A DNA stretch of 64,000 nt, taken from positions 248,001 through 312,000 of the forward strand of contig CANMKS010000001.1 in NCBI GenBank assembly GCA_947498645.1, written 5' to 3'. The notes beneath the pieces are model-generated. The model was not told the DNA's origin. It saw only the letters and a list, made by a program, of their open reading frames with translations, and made no database searches. This document shows, in pieces, positions 35,695 through 44,353 of the stretch; position 1 is the stretch's first letter, and each line of letters starts with the position of its first letter. Origin of the DNA: an uncultured Paracoccaceae bacterium. Its GTDB lineage: Bacteria > Pseudomonadota > Alphaproteobacteria > Rhodobacterales > Rhodobacteraceae. Both the position numbers and the translations under genes were made by a program.

Positions 35695-36533
35695 TGCGCA
35701 ACGACCGGCAGGCAAACGGGACGACCGGATGCGGGGTCAGTGATCACATGCGCGTCCAGATCAAACACCCGCGCGAGGTTTCTACGGGTCATCACATCAT
35801 CAGGGGGGCCTTGATCGACAATCACGCCACCGCGCATCATGATGATCTTGTCGCCAAACATCGCAGCGATGTTCAAGTCATGCAGCACGACGATAAGCGT
35901 GCGATTCTGGTGATGGGCTATCTGCCGCAACAGTGTCATGACATCGACCTGTACTTTAAGATCCAGAAACGTGGTTGGCTCATCCAGCAAAACCACGTCA
36001 GTGTCTTGGGCCAATATCATCGCGATCCAGCACCGCTGACGCTGACCGCCCGACAGGCTATCGACACGACGGTCTGCAAAGCCTGCAACATCCGCGGCTT
36101 GCATCGCAGCAAACACGGCATGGCTGTCCTCAGCTGACCATTGGCGCGCCAGCGTTTGATGCGGAAACCGGCCCTGGCTGACCAGTTCCTTTACGGTCAA
36201 ACCTTCAGGCGCGATGGGCCCCTGAGGCAACAGCGCCAGCGACTTGGCAAGCGTTCGGGTGGGAATGGTGTGCACCGACGTGCCATCAAGGCGAGCTGAA
36301 CCGGACATCGGCTGCAAAACCCGTGCAATCGCTTTAAGAACAGTAGATTTGCCGCAGCCGTTGGGGCCAACAAGGATTGTCAGCGCACCTTCAGCGGCGT
36401 CCAGAGAGACGTTCTTTACAATCGCAGCGCCGCCGTAGCCAACGCTGATGTTTTTAACGGTCAGCCGCGATTTCGATGTCGGCACCACACGCTTCACATC
36501 AAAGCTATCAAGTTTTGTCGCAATCAAGGTCAT
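35691..36533 (-). CDS. Iron-siderophore ABC transporter ATP-binding protein (FecE/FhuC type)
   Basis: A 280-residue ATPase with Walker A GPNGCGKST, signature LSGGQRQR, Walker B VVLLDEPTTFLD and the switch His in VLHDLNIA. It drives import through the two FecCD permeases. I use the ATG at 36533 (MTLIATK); a five-residue longer start is possible. It is the first gene of the minus-strand operon, which runs to 28191 and includes four full-length binding proteins, one truncated one and fhuF. Confidence 0.92.
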   Translation of the reverse strand: MTLIATKLDSFDVKRVVPTSKSRLTVKNISVGYGGAAIVKNVSLDAAEGALTILVGPNGCGKSTVLKAIARVLQPMSGSARLDGTSVHTIPTRTLAKSLALLPQGPIAPEGLTVKELVSQGRFPHQTLARQWSAEDSHAVFAAMQAADVAGFADRRVDSLSGGQRQRCWIAMILAQDTDVVLLDEPTTFLDLKVQVDVMTLLRQIAHHQNRTLIVVLHDLNIAAMFGDKIIMMRGGVIVDQGPPDDVMTRRNLARVFDLDAHVITDPASGRPVCLPVVAQ

Positions 36534-36587
36534 GGTGCTCTCACACAATCACTGGCCCTGGCGACAAGCTTGGGCAATAACTGAATA

Positions 36588-36614
36588 CCTGACAAAAATA
36601 GTATGTAATGTCAA
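36588..36614 (-). promoter_or_regulatory. Promoter of the siderophore operon with a degenerate iron box
   Basis: On the minus strand a perfect TTGACA (36614-36609) is followed after 16 bases by TCAGG, exactly the spacing seen in the hemP operon promoter (TTGACA at 21596, TCAGG at 21618). The 18-mer at 36605-36588 matches hemP box 1 with its flanks at 15 of 18 positions; one half-site keeps TCA (TGA on the plus strand) and the other is changed. This suggests control by the same iron regulator, less tightly bound. Confidence 0.5.
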
Positions 36615-36800
36615 ATGCGTTAGTTTTACGGCATATGCGAAGCGGTCAAACTACTGAGTTTCAAGAATCCTGTGCCATTCTTGGTCCGTGAGAGAGGCAC
36701 ACGGCGCCGCCGGAATCGATGGATTAGCATTTCATCAAAGCTGACATTCAGTCCAAATGCTGCATCGCGGCTAGAAAGCCGCGCACGGCTGACGAATGTG

Positions 36801-36925
36801 TCAGAACTTGGCAACCAAATTCAGGAACACGCCCTGCGCAACATAGTCCAATTCGGTCATATCGTCTGACACGCGGCCCCATTCGTAGCCAACTCCAATT
36901 TTTGCATTATTGCCAACATGACTAC
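36801..36925 (-). pseudogene. C-terminal remnant of an outer-membrane beta-barrel protein
   Basis: The minus strand encodes about 41 residues ending in VAQGVFLNLVAKF-stop, preceded by KIGVGYEWGRVSDDMTELDY. Alternating hydrophobics and a terminal Phe are the signature of the last strands of an outer-membrane barrel. The frame is closed by a TAG only a few codons upstream of the recognisable part, so the gene has lost nearly all of its 5' portion. It could be the relic of a receptor or autotransporter-like barrel. Confidence 0.6.
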
Positions 36926-37786
36926 GCTAATGCGGGTCTGAACTATTCCGGTGCCCAGTCCGTGTTGAACTGTCTCGCCGAAAATACCGATGTCGTCGGG
37001 AACTGCCAACTATCGATCATGAACATTAGCAATGATGCCTCCTATTCCGTCGACAGTGGCGTGCGCGAATTGCCTTATGCGCTTGATGCAGAGCTAACTT
37101 TTTTGCGCCGTGACGCCAATCGCTCCAATGTTCTTTGGCCGATGGATTTCATTGTTCAAGCCGTTCCGGTGTCGCTATATGAGGATACCGAAATACCTGA
37201 AAATCTTAAGCCTTGGGTGTTTCCGCAATGGGCAGATGATCTGCGTGCGCTGGTGGGCGACTATGTCCAGACCAACCCGGACGCCGCTCAGATCTTAGAC
37301 CAAATCCAGCAATTCACCATCCTTCAGAGGCTGTTCCGGCTGGCTCTGGATGGCCGCCTTGGGCTCGACTTTCCCGTAAACGCGCTGATCGACATGCAGG
37401 TCGCGACCAAACCCTTCGTGAAGGAGGTGCGACATGAACATTGGAACTTCCGTCACGACAACCCGGCGCCGGCCATTCTAGAGATGTTCGCAAATGAAGA
37501 GGCAGGCCTGCGCGCTGCATTGCAACAACAGGTCGGGGCACAATCCGGTACGGCCTGCGCCACACGTGCTGGTGCCTTGCTTGAGGCTTCCAAGGGACAA
37601 AGTCTTCCTGAAGACGCAACGATCTGGGCCGAGATTCAAACGGTGGCAGCGGTTTGTCAGGATCAAAGCGACTCCGACTTAGCCCGCCGCGTCGAGACGC
37701 TCAGTAGACTTAATCTGATCGAAGAAGCGTTGTCGGTCCACGCTGCGTCCCAAAATCGGGGACCCAGTGTTTGCCCGCCACTCTAG
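36902..37786 (+). pseudogene. Likely 5'-truncated protein of unknown function
   Basis: An open frame of up to 294 codons. The first possible codon is a TTG at 36902 without a ribosome-binding site, and the protein starts abruptly (DYANAGLNYSGAQSVL) with no signal or domain start. It has five or six cysteines and two helical stretches (about residues 125-150 and 230-290). I recognise no family. It begins where the opposite-strand barrel remnant ends, so I read it as the 3' part of a larger gene cut by the same rearrangement; a complete small gene cannot be excluded. Confidence 0.45.
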
Positions 37787-38277
37787 CAACTGTATTTCTC
37801 AGAAGGTCTGAACCGAATAACTTTACTGAGATTTGAGGAGTGTGTTCACGATTGTGACTGTGTCTTTGCCTCGTAGAACCGTGCCACCTAAATTTTGCAT
37901 GGAAGGGCTGAAGGATGGCGCGGCAATGGTACTCAGGTGAGGATGCGCTGAAGGAAACAGTCGCACAAGTTACTCTCCGTATCGAAGCCTATGGCACTAC
38001 ATTTTCTGAATAAGATTGAAATTCCTCACTAGGAGTTTGTCTCCCAGCATTTTCATATTGAGCGAATGATAGCTTTAACCGTTCTGGGGGCCGTTTCTAG
38101 AGCCTTCTGATTTTATGTACCGTTGCAGATCTTGGAAGCTAAGAAACCAGCCAACTAGGCTGAATACCAATCGTGAAAACTGCCAAATATGGGAAAAGTC
38201 GCTTTCTTACCCGACAAAAGTTGCAACTGTCGCCGGACAAGTTGCGATTCACGCCGGACGACACAAAGAGGATATGC
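37787..38277. other. Gene-poor intergenic stretch before tRNA-Gln
   Basis: No supported gene. A 32-codon frame from 37915 has no good context. At 38219-38265 there are two copies of CGCCGGAC and a nearby pair ttgcaactg / gttgcgatt, resembling the end of a decayed mobile element, but no transposase fragment is recognisable. Composition is more AT-rich than the surroundings, in keeping with the adjacent rearrangement scar. Confidence 0.4.
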
Positions 38278-38352
38278 TGGCTGGGATGGTAGGATTCGAA
38301 CCTACGGTACACTGTACCAAAAACAGTTGCCTTACCACTTGGCTACATCCCA
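38278..38352 (-). tRNA. tRNA-Gln (anticodon TTG)
   Basis: The minus strand folds as a 72-nt tRNA plus encoded CCA. The acceptor arms TGGGATG and CATCCCA pair over 7 bp. The anticodon stem ACTGT/ACAGT encloses the loop TTTTGGT with anticodon TTG, and the T-arm reads GTAGGTTCGAATCCTAC. It reads CAA/CAG glutamine codons. Confidence 0.97.
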
Positions 38353-38416
38353 GCAGCGAGGCGCTAGATACTGCGAAGGGAGCAGCGGTTCAAGCCCCGT
38401 TTGCAAAGAAATGCAC

Positions 38417-39700
38417 CTATTCCTTGAGGCTGTCTTCGTGCAGCAGATCTTCGGCCTCATCCAACCCCCGTTCGGCGTCCACAATCCGCTCAAGCGATGC
38501 ATCTTCGCTGGCCTCAACCGCCTCGACATCTGTGCTCTCAAGCGGCTCCGGCACAGCCATCGGCGTATCGCGTTGCAGTTGGATCGCCTGTGTTGCATCG
38601 GGAATGACAACCCCTGCGGCCTGAATGGCAAGCTTGACCTGCCGCAGTGCCTCGCCTTTGGCGCGTACGATTGATGTCTCGTTCTGATCGACCCAACCGG
38701 TGACCACCAGTTCAACCCCGGCGGGGTGGAGCGCCTCGATCCAGGTTTGTGCGGCAGGTTCGCCAATGATGAATGGCAGGCGCTGCACGGTCTGTGCAAC
38801 CAATGACCGTGTCGCCTGCAGATCCGCATCGCGGTCCACCATGATCGAAAACATGAAACGCCGCTCAGCGTTTTGCGAATAGTTGATGATCCGGCTCTTG
38901 AATACGGTCGCATTGGGGATGCGAATGTGATTGCCGTCAAACGACAAAAGGATCGTCGCGCGGCTGGTCAGGCGGATCACCTTGCCGATATCGCCGTTGA
39001 TCTCGACCGTGTCATTGGGTCGGAACGGCTGCCGGAACGACAGCATCACGGATGCGATGAAATTCTCCACGGTGTCGCGCACAGCAAAGCCGAGTGCCAA
39101 GCCGATGATCCCGGCGGCCCCCAGGATCGTACTAAGCAGCGCCGTTGCATTGACGATATCAAGCGCGATCACGATCCCAAAAACGACAAAGGCAATCCGC
39201 ACAAGTTGCCGATAGATTTCGGCAATAAAGGTGTTCGGCGCGAGTCGCTCCCAAGGTTGGCGCAGGCGCGCCAGCGCAAATCCGATCAGAACAACCAATG
39301 CAAAGGCCGCCGCCGCAATCAGCGCCAGCGGCAGGAAAACGACGAATTGGTCAATGCGCGCCCGAAACCGTTCAATCGCAGGATCGAGCCTGCGCCCGAT
39401 ATCCGTGGTTTCTGTGACCTGATTGCGTACGGCCACGACCCCCTGAACGCGCATTGCTAGCGGGTCCAGATCAGTGGCTTCGATGGTTGACGTTGTTGTG
39501 CCACGCAACGTGACCACGCCCTCGTTTACGGTGACGGTGACGTCCTCGTAGTTACCCAACTCGCCCAAAATCTCGCGGATGCGGGTGGCGATGTCGGCAT
39601 CAAGTTGAGCAGAGTTTTCGGTCGTGATCGTTCCACTGGCCTCTTGGCCAATGGCGGCCGGCGAGACCAGTAAAAAGGCGAGCAAGAGAAAAAGGCGCAT
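38417..39700 (-). CDS. Mechanosensitive channel of the MscS family with N-terminal BON domain
   Basis: A 427-residue inner-membrane protein with a signal-like start (MRLFLLLAFLLVSPAAIG), a periplasmic BON-like domain (VTVTVNEGVVTLRGTT, about residues 35-100), two to three helices, and the MscS pore/beta domain (GFAVRDTVENFIASVMLSFRQPFRPNDTVEI, with each motif kept short here: VRDTVENFIAS, FRPNDTVEI). It should open under membrane tension to release osmolytes. A long acidic C-terminal tail is added. I use the ATG at 39700; a longer start overlaps kdsA. Confidence 0.88.
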   Translation of the reverse strand: MRLFLLLAFLLVSPAAIGQEASGTITTENSAQLDADIATRIREILGELGNYEDVTVTVNEGVVTLRGTTTSTIEATDLDPLAMRVQGVVAVRNQVTETTDIGRRLDPAIERFRARIDQFVVFLPLALIAAAAFALVVLIGFALARLRQPWERLAPNTFIAEIYRQLVRIAFVVFGIVIALDIVNATALLSTILGAAGIIGLALGFAVRDTVENFIASVMLSFRQPFRPNDTVEINGDIGKVIRLTSRATILLSFDGNHIRIPNATVFKSRIINYSQNAERRFMFSIMVDRDADLQATRSLVAQTVQRLPFIIGEPAAQTWIEALHPAGVELVVTGWVDQNETSIVRAKGEALRQVKLAIQAAGVVIPDATQAIQLQRDTPMAVPEPLESTDVEAVEASEDASLERIVDAERGLDEAEDLLHEDSLKE

Positions 39701-39753
39701 CACAATGATCCGTAAAGTCGATACTGCGACCATAAGAGGGAAAACCAGCTCTG

Positions 39754-40587
39754 TCACACGCGCAGCGGATCGGCTTTGGCCAGTTGGTCAAACGCCATCA
39801 GGCTTTTGACAACCTTATCCATCTGATCCAGCGGGATCATGTTGGGCCCGTCAGAGGGTGCGTTGTCAGGATCCTCGTGGGTTTCAATAAAGACGGCTGC
39901 AATACCAAGTGATACCGCCGCGCGCGCCATCACAGGTGCAAATTCACGCTGCCCGCCGGATGATCCGCCCATGCCGCCGGGCTGCTGCACGGAATGTGTG
40001 GCATCCATCACAACAGGGTAACCCGTCTTGGCCATGGTCGGCAGTGACCGCATGTCGGCCACCAGCGTGTTATAGCCGAAGGACGCGCCGCGCTCTGTCA
40101 GCAGGATGCGTTTGTTGCCAGTGCTTTCAATTTTGGCCACAACATTGGGCATATCCCACGGTGCCAGAAACTGGCCCTTTTTGACGTTGATGACGGCGCC
40201 AGTCTCGCCGGCGGCCAACAGCAAATCCGTTTGACGGCACAGGAATGCGGGGATCTGCATCACGTCGCAAACTGCCGCCACGGTGCTGCAATGTTCTGGC
40301 GCATGGATATCCGTCAGAACAGGGCAACCGATGCTGTCTTTGACCGATTGCATCACCTTCAGGCCTTCATCCATACCCAGACCGCGTTTTCCACCAAGTG
40401 AGGTGCGATTGGCTTTGTCATAAGAGCCCTTGAAGATGAATTGCGCGCCATGTGCTGCACAGACCTCGGCCATCTGGCCGGCAATCATCTGGGCATGTTC
40501 GGTGCTTTCCAACTGGCAAGGCCCTGCAATCACCAACAAGGGAAGGTCGTTGCTGACGACAAGATCGCCGATATTCACGTTGTGCAT
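39754..40587 (-). CDS. kdsA: 2-dehydro-3-deoxyphosphooctonate aldolase (KDO-8-P synthase)
   Basis: A 277-residue cytosolic enzyme joining arabinose-5-phosphate and PEP to KDO-8-phosphate, precursor of LPS core and of the KDO linker of group 2-type capsules. IAGPCQLES, FKGSYDKANRTS and MDATHSVQQPGG are KdsA signatures. The ATG shares a base with the kpsE stop (TAATG), tying KDO supply to the capsule export genes. Confidence 0.95.
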   Translation of the reverse strand: MHNVNIGDLVVSNDLPLLVIAGPCQLESTEHAQMIAGQMAEVCAAHGAQFIFKGSYDKANRTSLGGKRGLGMDEGLKVMQSVKDSIGCPVLTDIHAPEHCSTVAAVCDVMQIPAFLCRQTDLLLAAGETGAVINVKKGQFLAPWDMPNVVAKIESTGNKRILLTERGASFGYNTLVADMRSLPTMAKTGYPVVMDATHSVQQPGGMGGSSGGQREFAPVMARAAVSLGIAAVFIETHEDPDNAPSDGPNMIPLDQMDKVVKSLMAFDQLAKADPLRV

Positions 40588-42164
40588 TAGGCGCTCACTT
40601 GTTCGCGAAGGATGGATGCTGTCAGCGAGATCATCAGATAAATCCCCGAAAAGATCAAAAATGCCAAAAGCGTGTTTTCAAAGGCACGTGGATAGCTGGC
40701 CTCGTCGGGGATCACCGGGCTGACGCTTTGCGACAGATAGCGGACCTGACGGTTCGCTTCGATCCGGGCGGTTTCCATCTGGGTCAGAGCCTGCTGCACC
40801 ATGACCGTCTGGAAGTTGTAGTTTTCCTCGGCGGTGCGCAACTCGGTATTTCGGGCCGCGAGCGAGACCTGATCGTCGTTGCCACCGGTCAACTGATCGC
40901 GCAAATCGGCGATCAAGGCGTCAATGTTGCTGATCTGATCGCGCAGCGACTGCACCTGCACCTCACTGGGCCGATCTACGTTAAGACGCGATTGCAGGAC
41001 CAGTTCCAGTCTCTGTTTTTCGCTTTCCAATATGTTGATCTGCGACATGCGCGCTGTTGTTTCGCTGACTGGATCAATCTGGCGCACGCCCTCCTGAATG
41101 GCCAGCCAGGCGGCCAGTGCATCGGCTCTGCGCTGTTCGGCCTCTTGATAGCTTTCCAGCGCGCCGCGCATCTGATCTCCGCGCAACCGGCTGGTCAGCT
41201 GATCAACCTGTTCTTCGGCATAGCCGATCAAAGCCTGAGAGAATTCGTAGCTTTTCACAGGGTCCGCCGCCACGACCTCCATCCTGATGATGCCTTCGGT
41301 GGGGTCGTAGCTGATGCTGACCTGTTTGGTAAAAAGCTTGAATGCGCTTTCGTTGGTGGCATCGGCGTCAAGCCGCTGAATCCCGTCAATCTCGGGGTCA
41401 CTGAAATGCGCTTTAAAGCCGTGATCAGCGTCCAGCCGCAGCATCGCCTCGCGCGAGGCCAGATAGGACTGCACCGCGATACTGTCTTGCTGGGTAGCCA
41501 TGGACGTGCCCTGAAAAAGACTGCCCAGCCCGCCAGGGGATCCATTTTGCGGCTGCGCCTGCTGAATCACGATTTCAGAATTTGTGGCGTACATCGGCGT
41601 GGCGATGTTGTAGAAATACCAGCCGACCATGAAGGTCGGCAAAAAGATGAAAAAGGCAAGTCGCGTGAAGAGCAACAGCAGCTTGCGCTGTCTGCGCCGC
41701 GCAATGTCACGCTGGATTTGGCGGATTTCCGCGGCGTTTCGGTTCGCCACTTCCTGGCTTTTGGTTGCCGGGACGGTGATGCCCACCTCTGGCTCTGCCT
41801 GAGGAAGTTGGAAGCGTCCCTTCTTACCCGGAATGGCTGCGCCGTCAGGTTTGACCAGTTCAAGCACAGAGCTGCGTTGAAAGGGATCAATGCCCGCGGC
41901 ACGCAACTGGCGTACAGCATCATAGTCAGAAGACGCCTCAAATCCATTCTTGAGGGCAACGCGGCGCGCCATGCGCAATTGCCGTCCGGTCAACCCTTCC
42001 TTGCTGATCGCGTCGATTTGTTCGGCATGGGTCGGTGCGGCTTTCTTGGGCGCATCGGGTGCGGCGTCGGTCGCTGACGCCTCTGGCGTTGCCTTGTCAG
42101 CGCCATCATCAACAACCTTGCCGCGCCGCACGCGGAATTTCTTAACCTTGGGCTTGATAGTCAT
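40587..42164 (-). CDS. kpsE: Capsule polysaccharide export inner-membrane protein (KpsE-like)
   Basis: A 525-residue PCP-type protein: a long charged cytosolic N-terminus (about 170 residues, Lys/Ala-rich then DAVRQLRAAGIDPF), a helix (LLLLFTRLAFFIFLPTFMV), a large periplasmic coiled coil, and a C-terminal helix (AFENTLLAFLIFSGIYLMIS). KpsE bridges the inner-membrane exporter and the outer-membrane channel. The N-terminal extension makes it longer than E. coli KpsE (about 380). It overlaps kpsT by 23 bases. Confidence 0.85.
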   Translation of the reverse strand: MTIKPKVKKFRVRRGKVVDDGADKATPEASATDAAPDAPKKAAPTHAEQIDAISKEGLTGRQLRMARRVALKNGFEASSDYDAVRQLRAAGIDPFQRSSVLELVKPDGAAIPGKKGRFQLPQAEPEVGITVPATKSQEVANRNAAEIRQIQRDIARRRQRKLLLLFTRLAFFIFLPTFMVGWYFYNIATPMYATNSEIVIQQAQPQNGSPGGLGSLFQGTSMATQQDSIAVQSYLASREAMLRLDADHGFKAHFSDPEIDGIQRLDADATNESAFKLFTKQVSISYDPTEGIIRMEVVAADPVKSYEFSQALIGYAEEQVDQLTSRLRGDQMRGALESYQEAEQRRADALAAWLAIQEGVRQIDPVSETTARMSQINILESEKQRLELVLQSRLNVDRPSEVQVQSLRDQISNIDALIADLRDQLTGGNDDQVSLAARNTELRTAEENYNFQTVMVQQALTQMETARIEANRQVRYLSQSVSPVIPDEASYPRAFENTLLAFLIFSGIYLMISLTASILREQVSA

Positions 42165-42801
42165 AGAGCAATCTTGCCTCTTCCAAGGTGTCAAACATAT
42201 GCAACTGGCCATTCTTGAGAACAGCCGCCGATTTAGCCAGCCGCTCCAGCGTTGCGGGTTGATGCGAAACGATGATCACTGTCGCCTTTTCCAACCTTTC
42301 GCGCAGGATATCACCTGCTTTGCGATTAAACTCAACATCTGTTGATCCGGGCATACCTTCGTCGATCAGATATATATCAAAATCCAAAGCCAACATTAAG
42401 GCAAAGGAAAACCGCGCACGCATTCCCGATGAATAGGTGCCAACAGGCATATCAAAATATTCTTCCAGACCGCAAAGCCAGCGGCAGAAGGCCTCGATAT
42501 AGTCGGGATCAAGTCCGTAGAGGCGCGCGATATAGCGGCAATTCTCCATTGCGGAAATATTCTGTGTCACGCCGCCCATGAAGCCCAGCGGAAATGAGAC
42601 CCGGCAATTGCGTGTGATCCGCCCTTCGTCCGGTTTTTCCAACCCGGACATCATGTTGATCAATGTCGTCTTGCCGGTGCCATTGGGTGCCAGAATACCA
42701 AGTGAGTTTCCCAACTCCACGCGGAACGACGCGCGGTCAAGGATCACCTTGCGCTGCGTGCCGGTCCAAAAGGATTTACTGACTTCTGCAAATTCCAGCA
42801 T
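42142..42801 (-). CDS. kpsT: Capsule polysaccharide export ATP-binding protein (KpsT-like)
   Basis: A 219-residue ATPase of the polysaccharide exporter class: Walker A APNGTGKTT (the usual first Gly is Ala), signature YSSGMRARF typical of KpsT/CtrD/Wzt proteins, Walker B IYLIDEG and switch His in VSHQPA. It powers export of capsule with a KpsM permease, which is not adjacent here. I start at the ATG at 42801 (MLEFAEVSKSF); the longer frame to 42852 adds an atypical Cys-rich head. Confidence 0.87.
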   Translation of the reverse strand: MLEFAEVSKSFWTGTQRKVILDRASFRVELGNSLGILAPNGTGKTTLINMMSGLEKPDEGRITRNCRVSFPLGFMGGVTQNISAMENCRYIARLYGLDPDYIEAFCRWLCGLEEYFDMPVGTYSSGMRARFSFALMLALDFDIYLIDEGMPGSTDVEFNRKAGDILRERLEKATVIIVSHQPATLERLAKSAAVLKNGQLHMFDTLEEARLLYDYQAQG

Positions 42802-43093
42802 ATCACTCTCGTCAATCTCCGCCTCGGTGCTGAGGCAGCAGCCTAAGAGCAACAGATTAACATGCCCTCACGCCATGATATAGCGCCAGATTGCGGCATC
42901 AATACAGCGACGTTTGCGTGATTTTCGCGCGCGTTTGAACCAGAGACCCGGCGCCGCGTCAGTTGGCAGGGCATCACTGAACTTTGGCGGCTCTCAAATA
43001 TATATCCGAGTTTTTTTATCAGGATATCTGGACAAGCCGAAAAATGACGTTAATACATTTCCCGAGCGAAAGACTCAGCAAAGGGATCTGACC

Positions 43094-44119
43094 ATGAAAA
43101 AGACAACTATCGCACTGCTCGCCTGCGCCACCGCAGCGACAGCCATTGCGTCATCGGCCGTGGCCGAGGGCGAATTGAACCTCTATTCCTCGCGCCACTA
43201 TGACACGGATGAGCGCCTGTATTCCGACTTTACCGACCAGACGGGCATCACCATCAACCGCATTGAGGGCAAAGCTGATGAATTGATCGCGCGAATGCAG
43301 GCGGAAGGTGTCAACTCTCCTGCCGATGTTCTGCTCACAGTTGACACGTCGCGCCTTGAACGCGCCAAGAACGCGGGCGTTCTACAGTCTGTCGATAGCA
43401 GCGTGCTGGAAGCCCGGATTCCAGAAAGCCTACAGGATTCAGACAACCAGTGGTTCGGCTTTAGCCAACGCGCGCGGATTATTTTTTATGACAAGACCGA
43501 TGTGGCCAATCCACCCCTGACGTATCTAGATCTGGCTGATCCAGCCTACGAAGGCATGGTCTGTCACCGGTCGTCGACCAATGTCTATTCACAAACACTC
43601 TTGTCTGCTGTGATCGAGAACCACGGCAAAGAAGCGGCAACAGAATGGGCGCAGGGCTTTGTGAACAACTTCGCCCGTGATCCGCAAGGCGGCGACACCG
43701 ATCAGCTACGCGGGCTGGTATCAGGCGAGTGCGACATCTCGATCTCGAACACCTACTATTTCGCGCGGGCATTGCGCAAAGATGTGGATGGGCTGAACGT
43801 CGAAGCCATGGCCAACATCGGCTGGGTCTTTCCATCTCAGAACGCCGAAGGCGCGCATATGAACCTGTCGGGCGGCGGTGTAGCCGCAAATGCCCCGAAC
43901 CGCGACAACGCCATCAAGTTCCTCGAATACCTCGCCTCTGATCAGGCGCAGCAGTATTTCAGCGCGGGTAACGATGAATACCCAGCCGTACCCGGTGTCG
44001 GCCTGTCGCCATCCGTGGCCGCCCTTGGCCTGTTCCGGCCTGACGCAATCGATCTGACCGAAGTTGCCAAAAACGTGCCAGAGGCACAGGTAATCTTTAA
44101 TCAGGTTGGTTGGGAATAA
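43094..44119 (+). CDS. Ferric iron ABC transporter substrate-binding protein (FbpA/FutA type)
   Basis: A 341-residue periplasmic protein (signal ending SSAVAEG) of the class that binds naked Fe3+. ELNLYSSRHYDTDERLYSDF at the N-terminus and the Tyr pair in NTYYFARAL (iron ligands in FbpA) are characteristic. AAAGGGA precedes the ATG. It stands alone: no FbpB/FbpC genes are adjacent, and a strong terminator follows directly. It adds an additional route for iron supply in this region. Confidence 0.88.
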   Translation: MKKTTIALLACATAATAIASSAVAEGELNLYSSRHYDTDERLYSDFTDQTGITINRIEGKADELIARMQAEGVNSPADVLLTVDTSRLERAKNAGVLQSVDSSVLEARIPESLQDSDNQWFGFSQRARIIFYDKTDVANPPLTYLDLADPAYEGMVCHRSSTNVYSQTLLSAVIENHGKEAATEWAQGFVNNFARDPQGGDTDQLRGLVSGECDISISNTYYFARALRKDVDGLNVEAMANIGWVFPSQNAEGAHMNLSGGGVAANAPNRDNAIKFLEYLASDQAQQYFSAGNDEYPAVPGVGLSPSVAALGLFRPDAIDLTEVAKNVPEAQVIFNQVGWE

Positions 44120-44143
44120 TCCTTCCCCACATTCCTGACCTCC

Positions 44144-44176
44144 AAGGGGCGTTGCACAGGCAGCGCCCCTTTTTTG
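44144..44176 (+). terminator. Rho-independent terminator after the ferric-binding protein gene
   Basis: Arms aaggggcgttgc and gcagcgcccctt (12 bp, one T-G pair) with a four-base loop, followed by a run of T, 25 bases after the stop codon. Confidence 0.92.
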
Positions 44177-44353
44177 CGCGCAATGTCCTTGGGCCAGTTC
44201 GCGATCAACGTCTACGGTGGTTTCTCACTGAAACGCGCCTTCGCCGGTTCAAAAAGTAAAAAACTTTCTGAAAACCCCCTGAATCGCATTCCAAATTTTG
44301 CAAATTCAGTGAAAACTGCGCAAGCTACAGAACCGATTGGATCAGGAGTTTCA

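Noticed and set aside
40599..42077. 492-codon plus-strand frame
   Set aside because: Antisense shadow of kpsE; product is His/Arg-rich and matches no fold.
43009..43035. Palindrome-like tcaggatatctgga upstream of the ferric-binding protein gene as an iron box
   Set aside because: It does not fit TGA-N9-TCA or a Fur/Irr pattern, and the arms mismatch outside the GATATC core.
44174..44353. 60-codon N-terminal extension of MrpA
   Set aside because: The GTG at 44354 has AGGAG at the right distance and begins the first helix; the extension is charged, starts inside the terminator region of the preceding gene and has no ribosome site.
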